Below, in pieces: positions 9,879 through 22,208 of a stretch of 64,000 nt of DNA. Within the stretch, counting starts at the first letter, position 1. Every line of letters begins with the position of its first letter. The notes under the pieces were generated by a model. It worked only from the letters and a program-made list of their open reading frames with translations. It did not search any database and was not told the DNA's origin. Both the position numbers and the translations under genes were made by a program. Source of the stretch: Samsoniella hepiali (lineage: Eukaryota > Ascomycota > Sordariomycetes > Hypocreales > Cordycipitaceae); contig LNDK02000110.1 in the NCBI GenBank assembly GCA_001455915.2, forward strand, positions 745,148 through 809,147. Reading direction: 5' to 3'.

Positions 9879-12605
9879 ATGGGCGCCAGCGACTCCAAGA
9901 TTGTTTTTAAACGGGGAATATTCCGGCTCTCTGAGGAGCGGGATATCCCCGCCGACGATGAATACTGGACTTCGGTACGTCGACTGCTTGAGTTACGTGG
10001 CTGCGCACCTGGCTAACCATGCCACAGTTCTGGGAACTCCCCGAGTCTTCAGAAGATGTATTTAGCCTTTTTTCCCCGGCCGATATTCGAAGAAGTCGCG
10101 ACGAAGCCCTTGAAAATATCGAAACCCTTATCCTCGTCTTGACGTCTCGTCTCTTCGTTCTTCGTCACCACCCGTCCTTTCCAGATAGCGAGCTAGCCCC
10201 CGAGAGGGAAGCACTCAACTGCGTTCGGGTTCTGACCCGTATACTACCCTATCTCTATGAAAAGGAATCGCTGCATCCGTGGGAGCAGCAGTTTTTCTGG
10301 GGGGCAAGGAAGAGGAGAACCCGCCAGGGTGCCATCGCAAACGAAGTGCTGTTTGACGAATCAAAAGACGACAGGGAACACACGGAAGGCGACAAAGAAT
10401 ACTTTGAAGATGCAAAGCCACTAGCCGAAGAGCTTCTCGATACTCTAGTTGATATGCTCTTCTTTTCCGAATTTACCATTCCCAAGCAGCAACCCGGGCG
10501 GCCGAAAGTGACATTTGCGATCTGGCAGAGTGGCGTGGGCTGCAATACTGCAGTACCAACCACAAAGGAGTTTGAAAGCAACAGATGCGAACTATTGCGA
10601 TTGATTTTGGCGCTCGCGGGTCGTGGTTTATATATGAGCAGCCCAACATTGACACAAAATGGAGTGCGAACTTTGACGCACCTATGCACAAACCCAGACA
10701 AGCAGGTTGTGCTCTCGGTGCTCTGCTCCTTACTGAATACGGTATGCCAACTTACGCAGATGAGAGATTGAAGCTAACATGCTATAGACCCTTAAATATC
10801 ATCCAGCGAGTTGGCGCGTACCCTACAACTCGCTAGTCATTCGCGACACCAAGCAGCTCCTTGTCACTCAGTCTCTGCACCTGCTGTTGGCAATGCTCGT
10901 CTATACTGTACCCGAACACGTTGACCCGTCGTCAAGGAAAAACCATTATCGCCATTTCCTCGGCCGATTACATCGACCTCAAGACTTCCAATTCATAGTG
11001 GATGGCGTTTCGCGGATCCTCACTCAACCACTCCAAGACAAGACTTCATATCTTCCCGGCGCTCACACATCCATAAACCTATCAGCAGAGATGATGATGT
11101 TATTCTGGGAAATGATTCAATGTAACAAGAGATTCCGCGCCTTTGTCATCGATACGGACAGAGCACACGACTTTATCGTCTTGACGCTTTTCTATGCCAT
11201 CGAGTACAGGAATGATCCGGCGAAGCAAGGCATTGTTCGCATGTGCGCATTTTTGCTACAGACCATGAGCGTGGAGAAGAACTTTGGCCCTCATTTGAAC
11301 AAAAAATTTGTCGGCCAAGAGAGTCTTCCGCCTGGCATCAGAATCAACTCATTCGACGGGTCCTATGCCGACTTTCTCATACACTCCATATATACCATCA
11401 TCACTACCAGCCAAGGCGGCCTCACTGCGATATACCCGGCGCTTCTCGCAATCATCAACAACATTGCGCCATATATCGAGAACCTGGGCACATCAGGTTG
11501 CTCTCAACTCATGCACCTCTTTGTTCTCATGTCTTCGCCCTCGTTTCTGCTGGCTAATGAGACAAACCACACTCTCCTGCGATCTCTGCTGGAATCCATC
11601 AACACAATCATTGAGCACAAGTATAAAGAAAATGCTCAACTGGTGGCGGCCGTCATTAAAAACAAGAAGCCAATTGAGAATCTGCGAACATTTACACTCG
11701 AAAGCGGCCTAGAAGAAATAGAGCGACGAAATCGACGACGCAAAGATGCAAATGCAAATAGCGATGCCGGCGATATTGCATCTCGTCGAACCTCGGTCGA
11801 CAGCTTCGAGTCTGCTAGGAGCCCTGCTGGGGGCCAAACACACGCCCTGGAAGGGGTTGTTGAGGACAGTGCATTTGCCATTGGGGACGAAGACGATAGC
11901 GACGATGAACCACAGGCGACACCTGCTGCATCCACCACGAGTGAAAATCGGTCACCGACATCCTCGACACCAAATACCGACGACGCTGTACCTGTGCAGC
12001 TCCGTGGCATGTCAGAGAAAGCTAGAGGCAAGATGCCGGCTGGTGTTAGATCCTTTTCTCGGCAAAATAGCACAACGAGTCTAGGTGCCTATTCTGTAGC
12101 TGGGCAAAGTACCAGCGGCAGCTTTCAGCCGTCAGCATACTGGATCGAAAGCTGGCTTCCGGAACTCCCTCTACACACGTTTCTCACTATTATCCAGCAA
12201 GTGTCGAGTCTCCTGCCGCGAAAGGCTGGTCAGGACATGTTTTCGGCAGACAACATTCTGCGCATCCGCGACATTGATCTCGTGGGCGTTGAGGCATCGC
12301 CAGTCAAGGTGCAGTCCTTTGAATGGTCGCCGCTGTCACTTGGCTGGTATGAGTCGATGCTCTGGGGCGTCGTCTACGCGAGCGAGATGCAGATTGCAAA
12401 GGGCACTTCTGGTATTTGGACTGGAACCCGTGTCAAGCTGTTCCGTATTCAAGAAACGGCTGCCACTGGTCCAACGCTGTCCTCGCCACGAGGCGCAGTT
12501 GATGCCGTCGGCAGTAATATTGTATCTCGCATCGGGCAGATTAACCTGCGAGGTGGTGGGAGTAGTGCAGCAGGCGGAAATGCCCCTCCATCAGGGAGCA
12601 ATTGA
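9879..12605 (+). CDS. HID1: HID1-family protein (dymeclin-like)
   Basis: Exons are 9879-9974, 10028-10741 and 10788-12605 (875 aa); both introns are phase 0 and short (53 and 46 bp), with GCTAAC or CTAACC branch sites. The N-terminus MGASDSK is a good N-myristoylation signal (Gly2, Ser6), matching the conserved start of HID1. The block FWELPESSEDVFSLFSPADI and the long helical body are typical of the Hid1/Ecm30/dymeclin family. HID1 proteins act at the Golgi/trans-Golgi in vesicle sorting. A disordered acidic Ser/Pro-rich insert lies at about residues 570-680 (DEDDSDDEPQ). The C-terminal block QSFEWSPLSLGWYESMLWG is also family-typical. The short first exon holds the whole lipidation signal, so models starting at the second exon would miss it. 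Confidence 0.92.
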
Positions 12606-13137
12606 GTCATGATGATTCAAGAAGCATTGCATTTATACTTTCATGGTTGGCGCTGTCAGAAACCGACTTCTTGTCGCAAATTGGGAATAGCAGTTTATGT
12701 AGCCTTCTTTGACCAACACTTATCCAATTGAGCAATCTCCAGCAGTTTTAAATTATCACATAATACTAGAGCCCATACTACAAAAAAGATTAGTTTTATT
12801 CGCTTAAAAATTATGGTGTACTTTTACTCAATTACCAGTACCTGCGGTAGCTCCAATGCGGGGTGTAGCCGAGCAGGGGCAACAGTGGAACAGCTCGCGC
12901 TAGGAACCATCGACCTTCATGACCTTCATTCCACAAACCCAACCACCACGTTTGAGCTCTGGCCAACGTCACCTTTCCCCGAATTTCCTGCGAGCGCCAC
13001 ATTCGCAACGCAGCGAAGACATCGACAGCTAGCCGCATTTTCCGTGAGCTGATTCGGGAGGATCATGCGAGCGCCATTGTCATCGCTTTCGTGACACCTG
13101 CGACACGACCCCTGACAACACCGATCTCACGCCCATC
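12606..13137. other. Intergenic HID1-SEC8
   Basis: A 530-bp spacer with an AT-rich left half (HID1 3' end, 12700-12830) and a more GC-rich right half leading to SEC8. No gene is seen. Confidence 0.6.
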
Positions 13138-16100
13138 ATGTCGAACCGATACGGAGGGCCACCGAACCGCGGCGCGAACGGTTACGGCAACTTTGGCAGG
13201 GCTGAAGAGGAATATGATTCGTACAGCGGCGATCCCAGAAACAACAGCCGAGGCGAACGATACGGCTCGCCGTCGCAAGGTCCCCCTCCGCCCCGCGGCG
13301 ACCGCGGCGGCAGTAATAGCAGCGGTGCTCCCCCACTCGCGGTGCGTAGTATGCCCTCGCGGCCCCGGATGACGCAGTCGACGGCAGACCGGCAAATTAC
13401 GCAGGTGCTGGAGCATATCAGGGTCGAGTGGCCGTCGCTGTGCACCGAGGACTGCGTCCCGGTGCAGCTGGCGCTGCAGCTGCTCGACGCAAGCTCCGTA
13501 GGGCGCGCGCACGACTACCGCAAGTTCCAAGACACGCATACGTACCTGCAGGATGCGCTTAAGGCCACGGTGCATGAGCACCATCAGGGCTTCAACTCGT
13601 CCATCGGCACCTTTCACAAGATCCAGAGCAGCATCCAGGGCTCGCAGCGGCGCGTGCGCGCACTCAAAGAGTCGCTGGCTAGCGCCACGTCTAGCCTTTG
13701 CTCGACAGACCCCGAGCTCAGAAAGCTTTCCGAGTCGTCCGAGGCGTATGACGATTTGCTGCAGACGCTCAACGAGCTGGATGAGCTGCGCGCGGTCCCC
13801 GATCAGCTCGAGGCGCGCATCTCAGAGAAGCGGTTTCTGACGGCGGTGGGAGTGCTGCAGAATGCGCTGAGGAAGCTGCGACGACCAGAACTGGACGACA
13901 TTGGCGCGCTCAACGACCTGCGCAGCTATCTGGTGAATCAGGAAACGGCGCTCATGGATATTTTGGTGGAGGAACTACACGAACATCTCTATCTCAAGTC
14001 GCCGTATTGCCAGGAGCGCTGGCAGAGCCTGTACAAAAGCCAGGGCGCTTTCACGGATGAATTTACCGATACAGATTCGATTACACCATTCTATGCTATC
14101 TTGGAAAACATGGACATTGAAAAAACAGTGACGGAGGACCCCATGAAGAACCCCGAGGCCAACACGTTCTCCTACATTGCCTTGCTGGTTGAGGCGCTGA
14201 ACAAACTTGGCCGACTACAAAGTGCTGTTGACACTCTGAAGCAACGGATGCCTGTCGAGCTTTTTGCCATTGCCAGTGAGACATACAACGAAGTGGACCA
14301 GCGCCACCCCAGCTCGCTCCGTGGAGGAACGACAAAGTCCGAAGGTCTCAACATTTACAACTCGCGAGAGACGCACATGCGTGCCGAAGTCATTCATGAC
14401 TTGCTATGGAGCCTCTATGGTAAATTCGAAGCGATCGGCGAAGGCCACCGCATATTCCACGAGTCGATCAAGGCCTTGATTCGACGCGAGGGCGCAGGCA
14501 ACAACAGTGCTCTGTTGGGCAGCTTCAAGGAGCTCTGGAACTTGTATCAGAACGAGATCCGATCGCTGTTGCGAAATTACGTCACGACCGACGCGGACGT
14601 GTTCCAGTTCGACTCGCCGACCCAAGGAGGCGTGCTAAACAGCAAAAAGGACGTGACGCGCGAACACTTATTCAAATTTGCTGAGATTGATGCCAAGTCG
14701 ATCGACATTAGCACAGAATACGACGCGTTGGAAGGCATTGTGCAGGCCACTGTGCCTGGTCTGACGGGCAATGACCGCAAGCAAGGCGCGGATAAACGGC
14801 GGGATAGGCTGGCTCTGGACGAAGCAGTTGCACGTCGACACACTGTGGGCGGCTTCTCAAGCGACAGCAAGCTTCTAGGCTCACACAAGCCGTTGGTTGA
14901 GCCTAGCGTCTTCAACATGAGTCTGCTTCTGCCGCCGACACTCATTTTCTTACAGCGTCTCCGCACGATTGTGCCGCCTGGCTCTGACCTTGCGACGAGT
15001 ACGCTGACAACATTCCTGGATAACTTTTTGGTCAACGTCTTCCAACCGCAGCTGGACGAGACACTGACCAAGCTTAGCGACAGCATCCTCGCAGAGATGG
15101 GATCGTTTGCGCAAGACGCAAACTGGGACCAATATTCAAAACTACCTATATTCAAGGGCACCACGGCATTTTTCCAAATTGTCACGGCGTTTTGCAGAAT
15201 GCTGGGCACGATTCCACCAGACCAGGCTCTGAGCTCGCTGCTGGTAACACAAATGACGCGATACTATGAACGGTGCTTCGACTGGTACAAGCTGCTCGTG
15301 ACCAAGACGCAGGAGCAAACCAAGGATGCCAACAACCTACGTGCGTCGGCGCGGTTTGCGGTGCAGCCGGGGGAGATTCATGAAGTCATGAAGACGATGT
15401 GGCTGTCGGAGGAAGAGGACCTGTCGCTGGGCGAAAAGGAGATTCACCTACTCATTGAGCAAACCAACGAGTCGCGGCTGGAGCCAAATGACATTATCCA
15501 AGACCGAGAGACGGTTACGTCGCTGTGCCTGTTGTATACGAGTATGAAGTGGCTGGCGACGAGGATTTCGGGTTTACGACACATTACGGTGCATGAGACG
15601 GACTCGTCGCGGCAGAACATGGCGCGACAGGCAAACAGGCGCTGGACGTTGATGAACGACCCCAACAAGGCGGCGAACGAGGCCGGCCCCGTTGTGCTAC
15701 CGCTGACGGTGGAGACTGTACAGTACGTCACTGCGGAACATGGCAGGTGTTGGGAGTGAGATGCTAACCACGTGGACAGGACGTTTGACAATATCGTGTC
15801 GTCGTACGAAGAACTGGCGGGGACGGCGCTGCTGACGCTGCACATGGAGGTGCGGTGCCGGATCGTGCACTCGCTGCGCAACGTGCTGTCGCCCGACGTG
15901 GCGCCGTACCTGCTGGAGCAGGAGGTGCGGGAGCCGGACCCGCAGATTCTGAGCCTGAATCTGGAGCTGGTGCTGTTTGACGAGACGATTGCGCGGTACC
16001 TGCGGGCCCGGGAGGTGTCGTTTATCCGGACGGGGCTGGGGCTCCTGATCAACTCGTACCTGGTGGGCAACGCGGGGATGGTGTCGCCGATCAACAGGCA

Positions 16101-16434
16101 GGGCAGCGGGCGGATGCAGCTCAACATCCTGGTGCTGCAGCAGAACCTCAAGAACGTGGAGCAGGGCGTGGACCTGGCGCGGGCGGCCAACTACTACGCG
16201 CTGCTGGACCGGGGCGCGGACGCGGTGGTGAGCAAGGCGGGCGCGGACCGGGCCAAGAAGATGGGCGAGGAGGCGGGGGCGACGCAGGCGAGCGACACGT
16301 TTACGTACGAGGAGCTGCGGGTGCTCGTGGAGCTGTGCCTCAGCGAGCAGGTGGCGAGCCCGGACAGGGGCCTGGCGGCGGCGGCCAAGAGGCAGCTGGC
16401 GGATAAGCTGCAAGAGTTTAGCGAGACGGCGTGA
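13138..16434 (+). CDS. SEC8: Exocyst complex component Sec8
   Basis: Exons are 13138-15722 and 15780-16434 (1079 aa); the 57-bp intron contains a GCTAACC branch site and joins TVETVQ to TFDNIV. An N-terminal disordered Gly/Arg/Pro-rich segment (about 1-80) precedes the Sec8 N-terminal helical domain, which begins near DRQITQVLEHIRVEWPSL and includes the coiled-coil GFNSSIGTFHKIQSSIQGSQ. The rest is the elongated helical CATCHR-type body. Sec8 is one of eight exocyst subunits that tether secretory vesicles to the plasma membrane at sites of polarised growth, such as hyphal tips. The length matches fungal homologues. The C-terminal 200 residues are encoded in unusually GC-rich DNA with many GCG and CTG codons. 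Confidence 0.95.
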
Positions 16435-16545
16435 GGAGGGGGAGGTGACGATGGAGATGTATGAGCGCGGGCTGTGAGACGGCGAGGTTTTTTTGCCATG
16501 GTATGATGAGGATGGTTGTTGGTCTTTTTCTGTATCTTTATATCA

Positions 16546-16873
16546 AGAACGTAAAACTAGACGTCGAGGGGGTCCGGCTATTCAAGGTTTATTTATTGAC
16601 ACGGATTTACTACTTTTTTCTGAACTTTAGTAAGAACCAAAGTCAAACGTCGAGATGGTCTACAGCAGGTGACCTGAATTCTGTACGTTTTGGTACATAT
16701 GACTGGTGTGAAGCATACTGAATCTCTCTGTCAGGGCACGGTAGCTATTCAGGGCTTATTGCCACGGACTTGCCAAATAGTTTTTTCCTATAACGTTACG
16801 GGAAGAACTGAAACTAGACGTCGAGATGGCCTAGCTATTCAAGTTTTTATGTACTAGGCACCGATTTACTACT
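16546..16873. repeat. Degenerate repeat cluster (related copies)
   Basis: 16546-16615 and 16804-16873 share an AGAAC..ACTAGACGTCGAG..CTATTCAAG..GATTTACTACT framework with scattered substitutions. A shorter relative lies at 16632-16663 (CGTCGAGATGGTCTA). Sequence between the copies (16681-16755) resembles 39060-39135 elsewhere in the window. No coding potential or terminal repeats were identified, so this is best read as fossil non-coding repeats. Confidence 0.5.
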
Positions 16874-18127
16874 GGCGATTCTACTCTGCATATAATCTGA
16901 TGCCTGGTATCTGCAGTGTGAGGCCCGTCACTAGTTTTTTTGGCGCGCAAAAAGTAAGCCGAGGTGTTGGCCCTGGTCCGTCTCATCTCAGATGAAACGC
17001 GGCATCAGGCATTAGGGGCGTCAATCAGGGTGCATTGAAGGCTCCACTGCGCACATGGAACGATGATCCCTCTTCATCTTGATTTCGTTTCTTTTTCAAT
17101 GATGTGGCCTGGACACAATCCCGTGTTGTCTGAACTTGTCCCCATCGGTTTTTGAAAAGAAAAAAAAAAGCCGAGTGTGGGTGAGGCTAAATAAGCGATG
17201 GGCAACGGACAGCCGGCCGGGACCAACAGGAGCTGAAAAAAACGGAGCAACACCACCTGTTGTCTGAAAGCAGCCATCGCCTATCCTTTCCATCATATTC
17301 TTTTTTAGACTTTTTGGCAACGTGTAGATCTGGGTTCAGCGTCCCTCCCCCCCGTGGGTTTGTGAGCATGGACTCGGGGAGCCCCATTCTTGTGCATGCC
17401 ACTGCCAGGCAGTTGTTTATTATGCACGGCGCGACGGCAGGGAGTGGGTATATTTAGCATTGTTCAGAATATCATGTCCGGCTCGGAAGCGCCGTCAATT
17501 TGCCCAAAAGAAAATACCAGGGACCCCTATGTTGATGGACTGGCTGTTCTGTTCCCTCAATCCGCCCCCTCGGGCCGTTTCAGAGGCTTGGTATTGGAGG
17601 GTTGCGTCGGTCAGATACCTGTATTTTAAATCATCACACCTCAATCTGCCCAGCCGTTTCAGCGTCTTGTTCGTGGAGGGTTGGTGTTCATCAGAGGCGC
17701 GCATTGCCGGCGCAACGTCACTGCGCCGCCTGCTGCTGCCAAGGAACAGCCCGTGGCGGCGGGCTCGACAGCGTGGTGGCTTGCAGGCTGCAGGCGGCCC
17801 CTGTGGCAACGGACCACCAGAAGGCTTGTGGCTTACGGCGCATTGTCATGTCAAAAGGGCCAAAAAAAACAGGCTCTAGCCTGGCAGGATGCCTGACATG
17901 GGAATGCTCCAGATAGAGCGCCCTCATAGGCTGGGGGGAGGGCGCAAAGGCACCGCCGCAAGGCCGTGTGAGCGGGACACGAGCGTTGCATCATGGACTT
18001 TTTTGCGTTGTTGTCTGTAGCTACCAGTAGATTCCTGTGCGAGGGGTCTCATCTCTTGGCAGGGCTGTGTTTTTTCATGGAGAAAAAACTTGGATTCATT
18101 TATTTTCATGTACCACCTTGGGTACCT

Positions 18128-18179
18128 ATGAATAGACCCTGGCAGTGCTGTGTATGAATAGACCCTGGCAGTGCTGTGT
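18128..18179. repeat. Perfect 26-bp tandem duplication
   Basis: The unit ATGAATAGACCCTGGCAGTG followed by CTGTGT occurs twice head to tail with no mismatch. It lies in the non-coding spacer upstream of SMI1. Perfect identity suggests a recent duplication. Confidence 0.85.
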
Positions 18180-19419
18180 GACGTCGTCTCCCAAATATTC
18201 AATTACAGTGTAAATTATCAGGCACCCGGCACATGGCACGGCGCAGCGCAAAAAAGTCGGCAAATAATGAGGAAATAAAAAAAAAGAGACAGAGACGGAA
18301 AATGAAAATGAAAATGAAACAAAGAAAAAGGCTAAAAAGTACTTGCAATATCCGCAGCGGAGGCACCAGGCACAAGGTACCTGGTATTTAGGGCCCCCCC
18401 AAATCCCCCGCTGTCCTCCACTGTATTTGGGCAGCTCGCCCAGTAACAGACCACTGGAGGAGCCCGCTGGCTCGGACAGCCCACAGCGCAGTCAGCGGCT
18501 GAAGCGCTCCCAGGGGCTCCAGCGCCCTGGTCCGCTAGCAGGCCACCGAGGCAGCCTGGACCCAAGGGGGGACAAGAAAAGTACTTTCACCATGGGCGTC
18601 ATTGGCAGTGCCGACAAAGTACCCACGCCAATCCCGTCATATCAACCAAGGAAAAATAAAAATAAAAGATACTTCTGCAGCCACCATAATCGCACCAAAG
18701 CCACAAGTAGCCCCCCTATCGACTCCCCATCCTCCTCCACCCTCTCCCTCCACCTTTGGCTTTGCTTGGCTGCTTCCCCTGGTGCCACCAGCTATGACCA
18801 CCTTCTGCGTCTTCCATCTTGCTTCTGTCGGATAACTTGAGTCCCTCCCGTTTGCAAAAGTTGCCATCTGCATCTTTGTCTTCATTCTTTTTTTCTTTTT
18901 TCTCACTCAACAGTTTGGTCGCTGCTTTTTTTTTTCCGGCGCCAACAAACTCATTCACTCCGGCAATCCAGCATACAACTTTTGCGTAGTGTTGTGCCCC
19001 AGACTCTCGCTTCCACCGACCCCCTTTGTCTAGACGCCTCGCCCGCCCGCCCAGATAGCATCGAATCGCACCCAGGCCCTGATCCTGTTTACTCTTGACA
19101 GCAAAACCGCCGACGCCCCTTTTGCCGTCGTTTGCTTGCCGTCCAACCGTCTTCCCGAACCGCAATTATCTCGGGCCGCTCGAATTTCTCTCTCGCCTAG
19201 CTTTTTGTCGTCGGCCCCCCCACACCGCACACCTCAACCACCCGATTGTGACGCGACCGCGACCAGAGGAATCCAGTACGCACACCCCTTGCCATCTGCT
19301 GGTGACCTGGACACGCATTCGGCATCCTTTAGCCCGTCGCTTTCCTTCTTCGTCGCCTACTATATCAACCGACGACAACGACTCTTCGCCGCGATTTCGC
19401 GAGCACCATCCCGCCCGCC

Positions 19420-21149
19420 ATGGCGAACTCGTACGCATCCCCTGTCCGCCCTGCCACCTGCGCAAATCTTTAACCGCCCCTCGTCTCGACTGCTAACCAT
19501 GCCGCCAACAGATTCAGTACCGCCTTGAAGTCGTTCTGGCACACCATGACCACATACGACAGACGTAAGCCGCTTTGCAGCACCACATCCACTGCGACGG
19601 ACTGCTAATCACAAGCCTTCGACCAACAGATTCCTCTTTTGACTCACCCCAACGAACTGGCCGCCACGTTCCTCTCCGCGACAGTAGATCCGGCATGCTC
19701 ACCGGCGTCGCCACCGCATCCGACTCCCGCGCCGACGTTTCCAACTCGTATTTTGACGAGGGCCTCTCCTCCACCCGCTATGAAGGCCATGGCGGCTCTT
19801 CCACCCCCAACGGCTCCTACTCCCCCGGCCTGCGCTCCTCGGTTGCCAAGCAGGCCAACGCCGACGGCTTCGAGGTCCAGAGCCAGGGCGATGTTCAGAT
19901 GCAGGCCTTTTCCGACGGACTGCCCCCGCCTCCTCCTGTCCAGCACTCGTGGCATCGTATAGACTCCTGGGCCGAGGAAAACTACTTTGAGCTCTTTGAC
20001 CAGCTCGGCGAGGGCTGCACCATCAACGACCTCAACGACCTCGAACACCAGCTCGACTGCTCCTTGCCCCAAGATGTCCGGGACTCTCTCATGGTCCATG
20101 ACGGCCAAGAACGCGGCGGCACCCCTACCGGCATTATTTTCAGCGGAATGCTCATGGACGCAGAGGAGGTGGTTCAAGAGTGGGAGACTTGGAGGCGCGT
20201 CAACGAGCAGTACTTGTTGGACGCCGCCAACAACCGCCCTCCTCCCCGCCCCTCTAGCCAGGACAATGGCGAGAGCTCCTCGAATCAACGACCTCCCTCC
20301 GCCTCGTCCAACCCGGACGTCTGGCAAGAAAACCTGCTCCAGAAGCAGGACTGCGTCCCCGCCAACAGCATTCGAAAGGCCTACGCACACGCCGGCTGGA
20401 TCCCTCTGGTTCGCGACTGGGGCGGCAACAACTTGGCTGTCGACCTGGCCCCCGGCCCGGCTGGCCGCTGGGGCCAGGTTATCCTTTTTGGCCGTGACTA
20501 CGATACCAAATACGTCGTCGCCCGCTCATGGGGCGCGTTCCTCGCCCTTGTCGCCGACGATCTCAACTCAGGAAAGTGGTATGTCGACGAAGACACCAAC
20601 GAGCTCAAGCTGCGCGAATTCAAGGAGACTCGCATCGAGCCGTCGTACTTTAACATTCTACGATGGCGCATGGACCAGAAATACGGACGCCGCGCCGCCG
20701 CAGCCGGCAAGAGGAGGTCCATGGCCTCCCCCAAGACCGGATCGCCTTTGGGCAGCCGGTCCGGCTCGCCCTACACCAGCCCCGTCGACGCGCCCAACGG
20801 CGATGCCCGCGGCCGCTCGATGCAGCGCCTTCAGATATCGTCGCCCCTGACCAGCCCCGGTCGCCGCGGATTCGGAAAGCCCCCGCCTCTGAGTAGGGTG
20901 ACGGAGGAGATGGTGATGCCCATCCTGGCCGACGCCGAGATTGAACCCAGCACGCTTGTCGAGGTCGACGAGGAGCCCGACTCGCCCGGAAGCAGCCAAG
21001 GCTTCAAGAGCCCCGTCAGCGCCTCGAAGATGCCGCTCACCGGCCGCCGCCAATCCGACCTCCTCAAGGACAAGGAAAACGAGCCCCCCAAGGCCAACGG
21101 CAAGCAGCCCGAGGCTGCCGACGGCGCCATGAAGACGATTGAGATTTAA
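19420..21149 (+). CDS. SMI1: Cell wall assembly regulator Smi1/Knr4
   Basis: Exons are 19420-19430 (11 nt), 19512-19564 and 19630-21149 (527 aa). The start was placed by splicing: ATG GCG AAC TC joins A TTC AGT to give MANSFSTALKSFWHTMTTYD, the conserved fungal Smi1 N-terminus, and the second junction gives DRHSSFDSPQRTGRHVPL. The SMI1/KNR4 domain spans about residues 128-350, opening with WHRIDSWAEENYFELFDQL and containing VHDGQERGG and GWIPLVRDWGGNNLAVDLAP. Ser/Pro-rich disordered C-terminal regions follow, with SP sites. Knr4/Smi1 is a hub linking the cell-integrity MAPK pathway to beta-glucan synthesis and wall assembly. A long CT-rich leader precedes the gene. Models starting at an ATG in exon 3 would truncate the protein. 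Confidence 0.93.
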
Positions 21150-22208
21150 AGTGTAAAGATACAAGCAGCATATTGGGAGGAGGCATTGAACAATACGATT
21201 GCATGACTTGATGGTGTCCGGCGGTGGAGACATGCGTCTCGAGTCCGGACGTTTCGTACAAACTGCTCTTTTTTTTTGGCGTTTACGGTGTCGTTGACTT
21301 GCCCTGGGGGGGTGATTGGCTGCCTCTTTGTTTTCTTTTATTCTTTATATATCTAGTATAGTGGCCTTTGCAAGACTGGGCAGGCCCATCTGACTGATGA
21401 CGAGAGAGAGAGAGTGTGGTGAAATTATTTTATTTATCCCCGTGGCATACAGAGTTGCTCGACTAAAGAAGGGGGCTTTTTGATGTTTTCCAAGGACAGT
21501 GTAAAAGAAACCTAGTGTAAAACTAGTCTAGAAAACTTTTGTTTGTTGTATAAAAGAAAAGAAATAACCATGTAGCATCACCGTTTTTGTGTGTGTGAAA
21601 AAAAAAAAAAAATCCTTGCTCATTGTAGATTAATGTGTACAAGCCAAGTCAGCCATCACAGTTCGTTGGTCCAACACAGCTGAAAATGAACCCCCCCGCC
21701 AGCTCAAGTCAAGGTAATAGAGCGGCACCCCCCCGCATGCAGGTCTCGCTCATCACGAGGTGGGAGGGGAGGGGGGCTTCATCACGGACAACGGTCAGGG
21801 CAGATGTAAGTGACCAAAATCAGCACACACGCACGTTTTATTGCTGCGGTTCTCACTTTTCATACTGCACACATGATTTTCTGTTTTCTAAAATGTCATC
21901 ATTAAAAGAAAAAAATACATTGCGTCCCCTCTTTTTCTCATGTATGCTCAGCATTCGTGGTTATAGATACTATATAAAGAAATAATAAAAAGAAATTGTA
22001 TCGCGCAAAATGAATGGCGAAGAGGACAGCAAGATACCCTCATCAAGTGAATATGTGCAAAAACCAACACACGCAACCAGCAAATAAATAACCTATATAC
22101 ACAAAATCTCAGCTCTGCCCAGAGCTTGAGACACTGTATTAGAAGCTTTGCCCGGGAGGGGGGCGTCGGAAAATGTAACAGCAACAGGGCATGATTGGTC
22201 TCGTTTCT
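21150..22208. other. Intergenic between convergent SMI1 and LPMO genes
   Basis: A 1.06-kb region carries the 3' ends of two convergent genes. It has poly-A and poly-T runs (21599-21613), a short GAGA run (about 21401-21413) and C-rich runs (about 21690-21740). No gene was seen. Confidence 0.6.

Larger units (their letters stand above)
16435..19419. other. 3-kb gene-free spacer with repeats and long SMI1 leader
   Basis: No ORF here looks like a gene. The first 450 bp carry related degenerate repeats (about 16546-16873). A 34-bp near-repeat occurs at 17574 and 17653. Further on are A-rich and GAAAAT runs (about 18270-18330) and a perfect 26-bp tandem duplication (18128-18179). From about 18650 the sequence is CT-rich, typical of a fungal promoter and long 5' leader, presumably that of SMI1. 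Confidence 0.6.
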
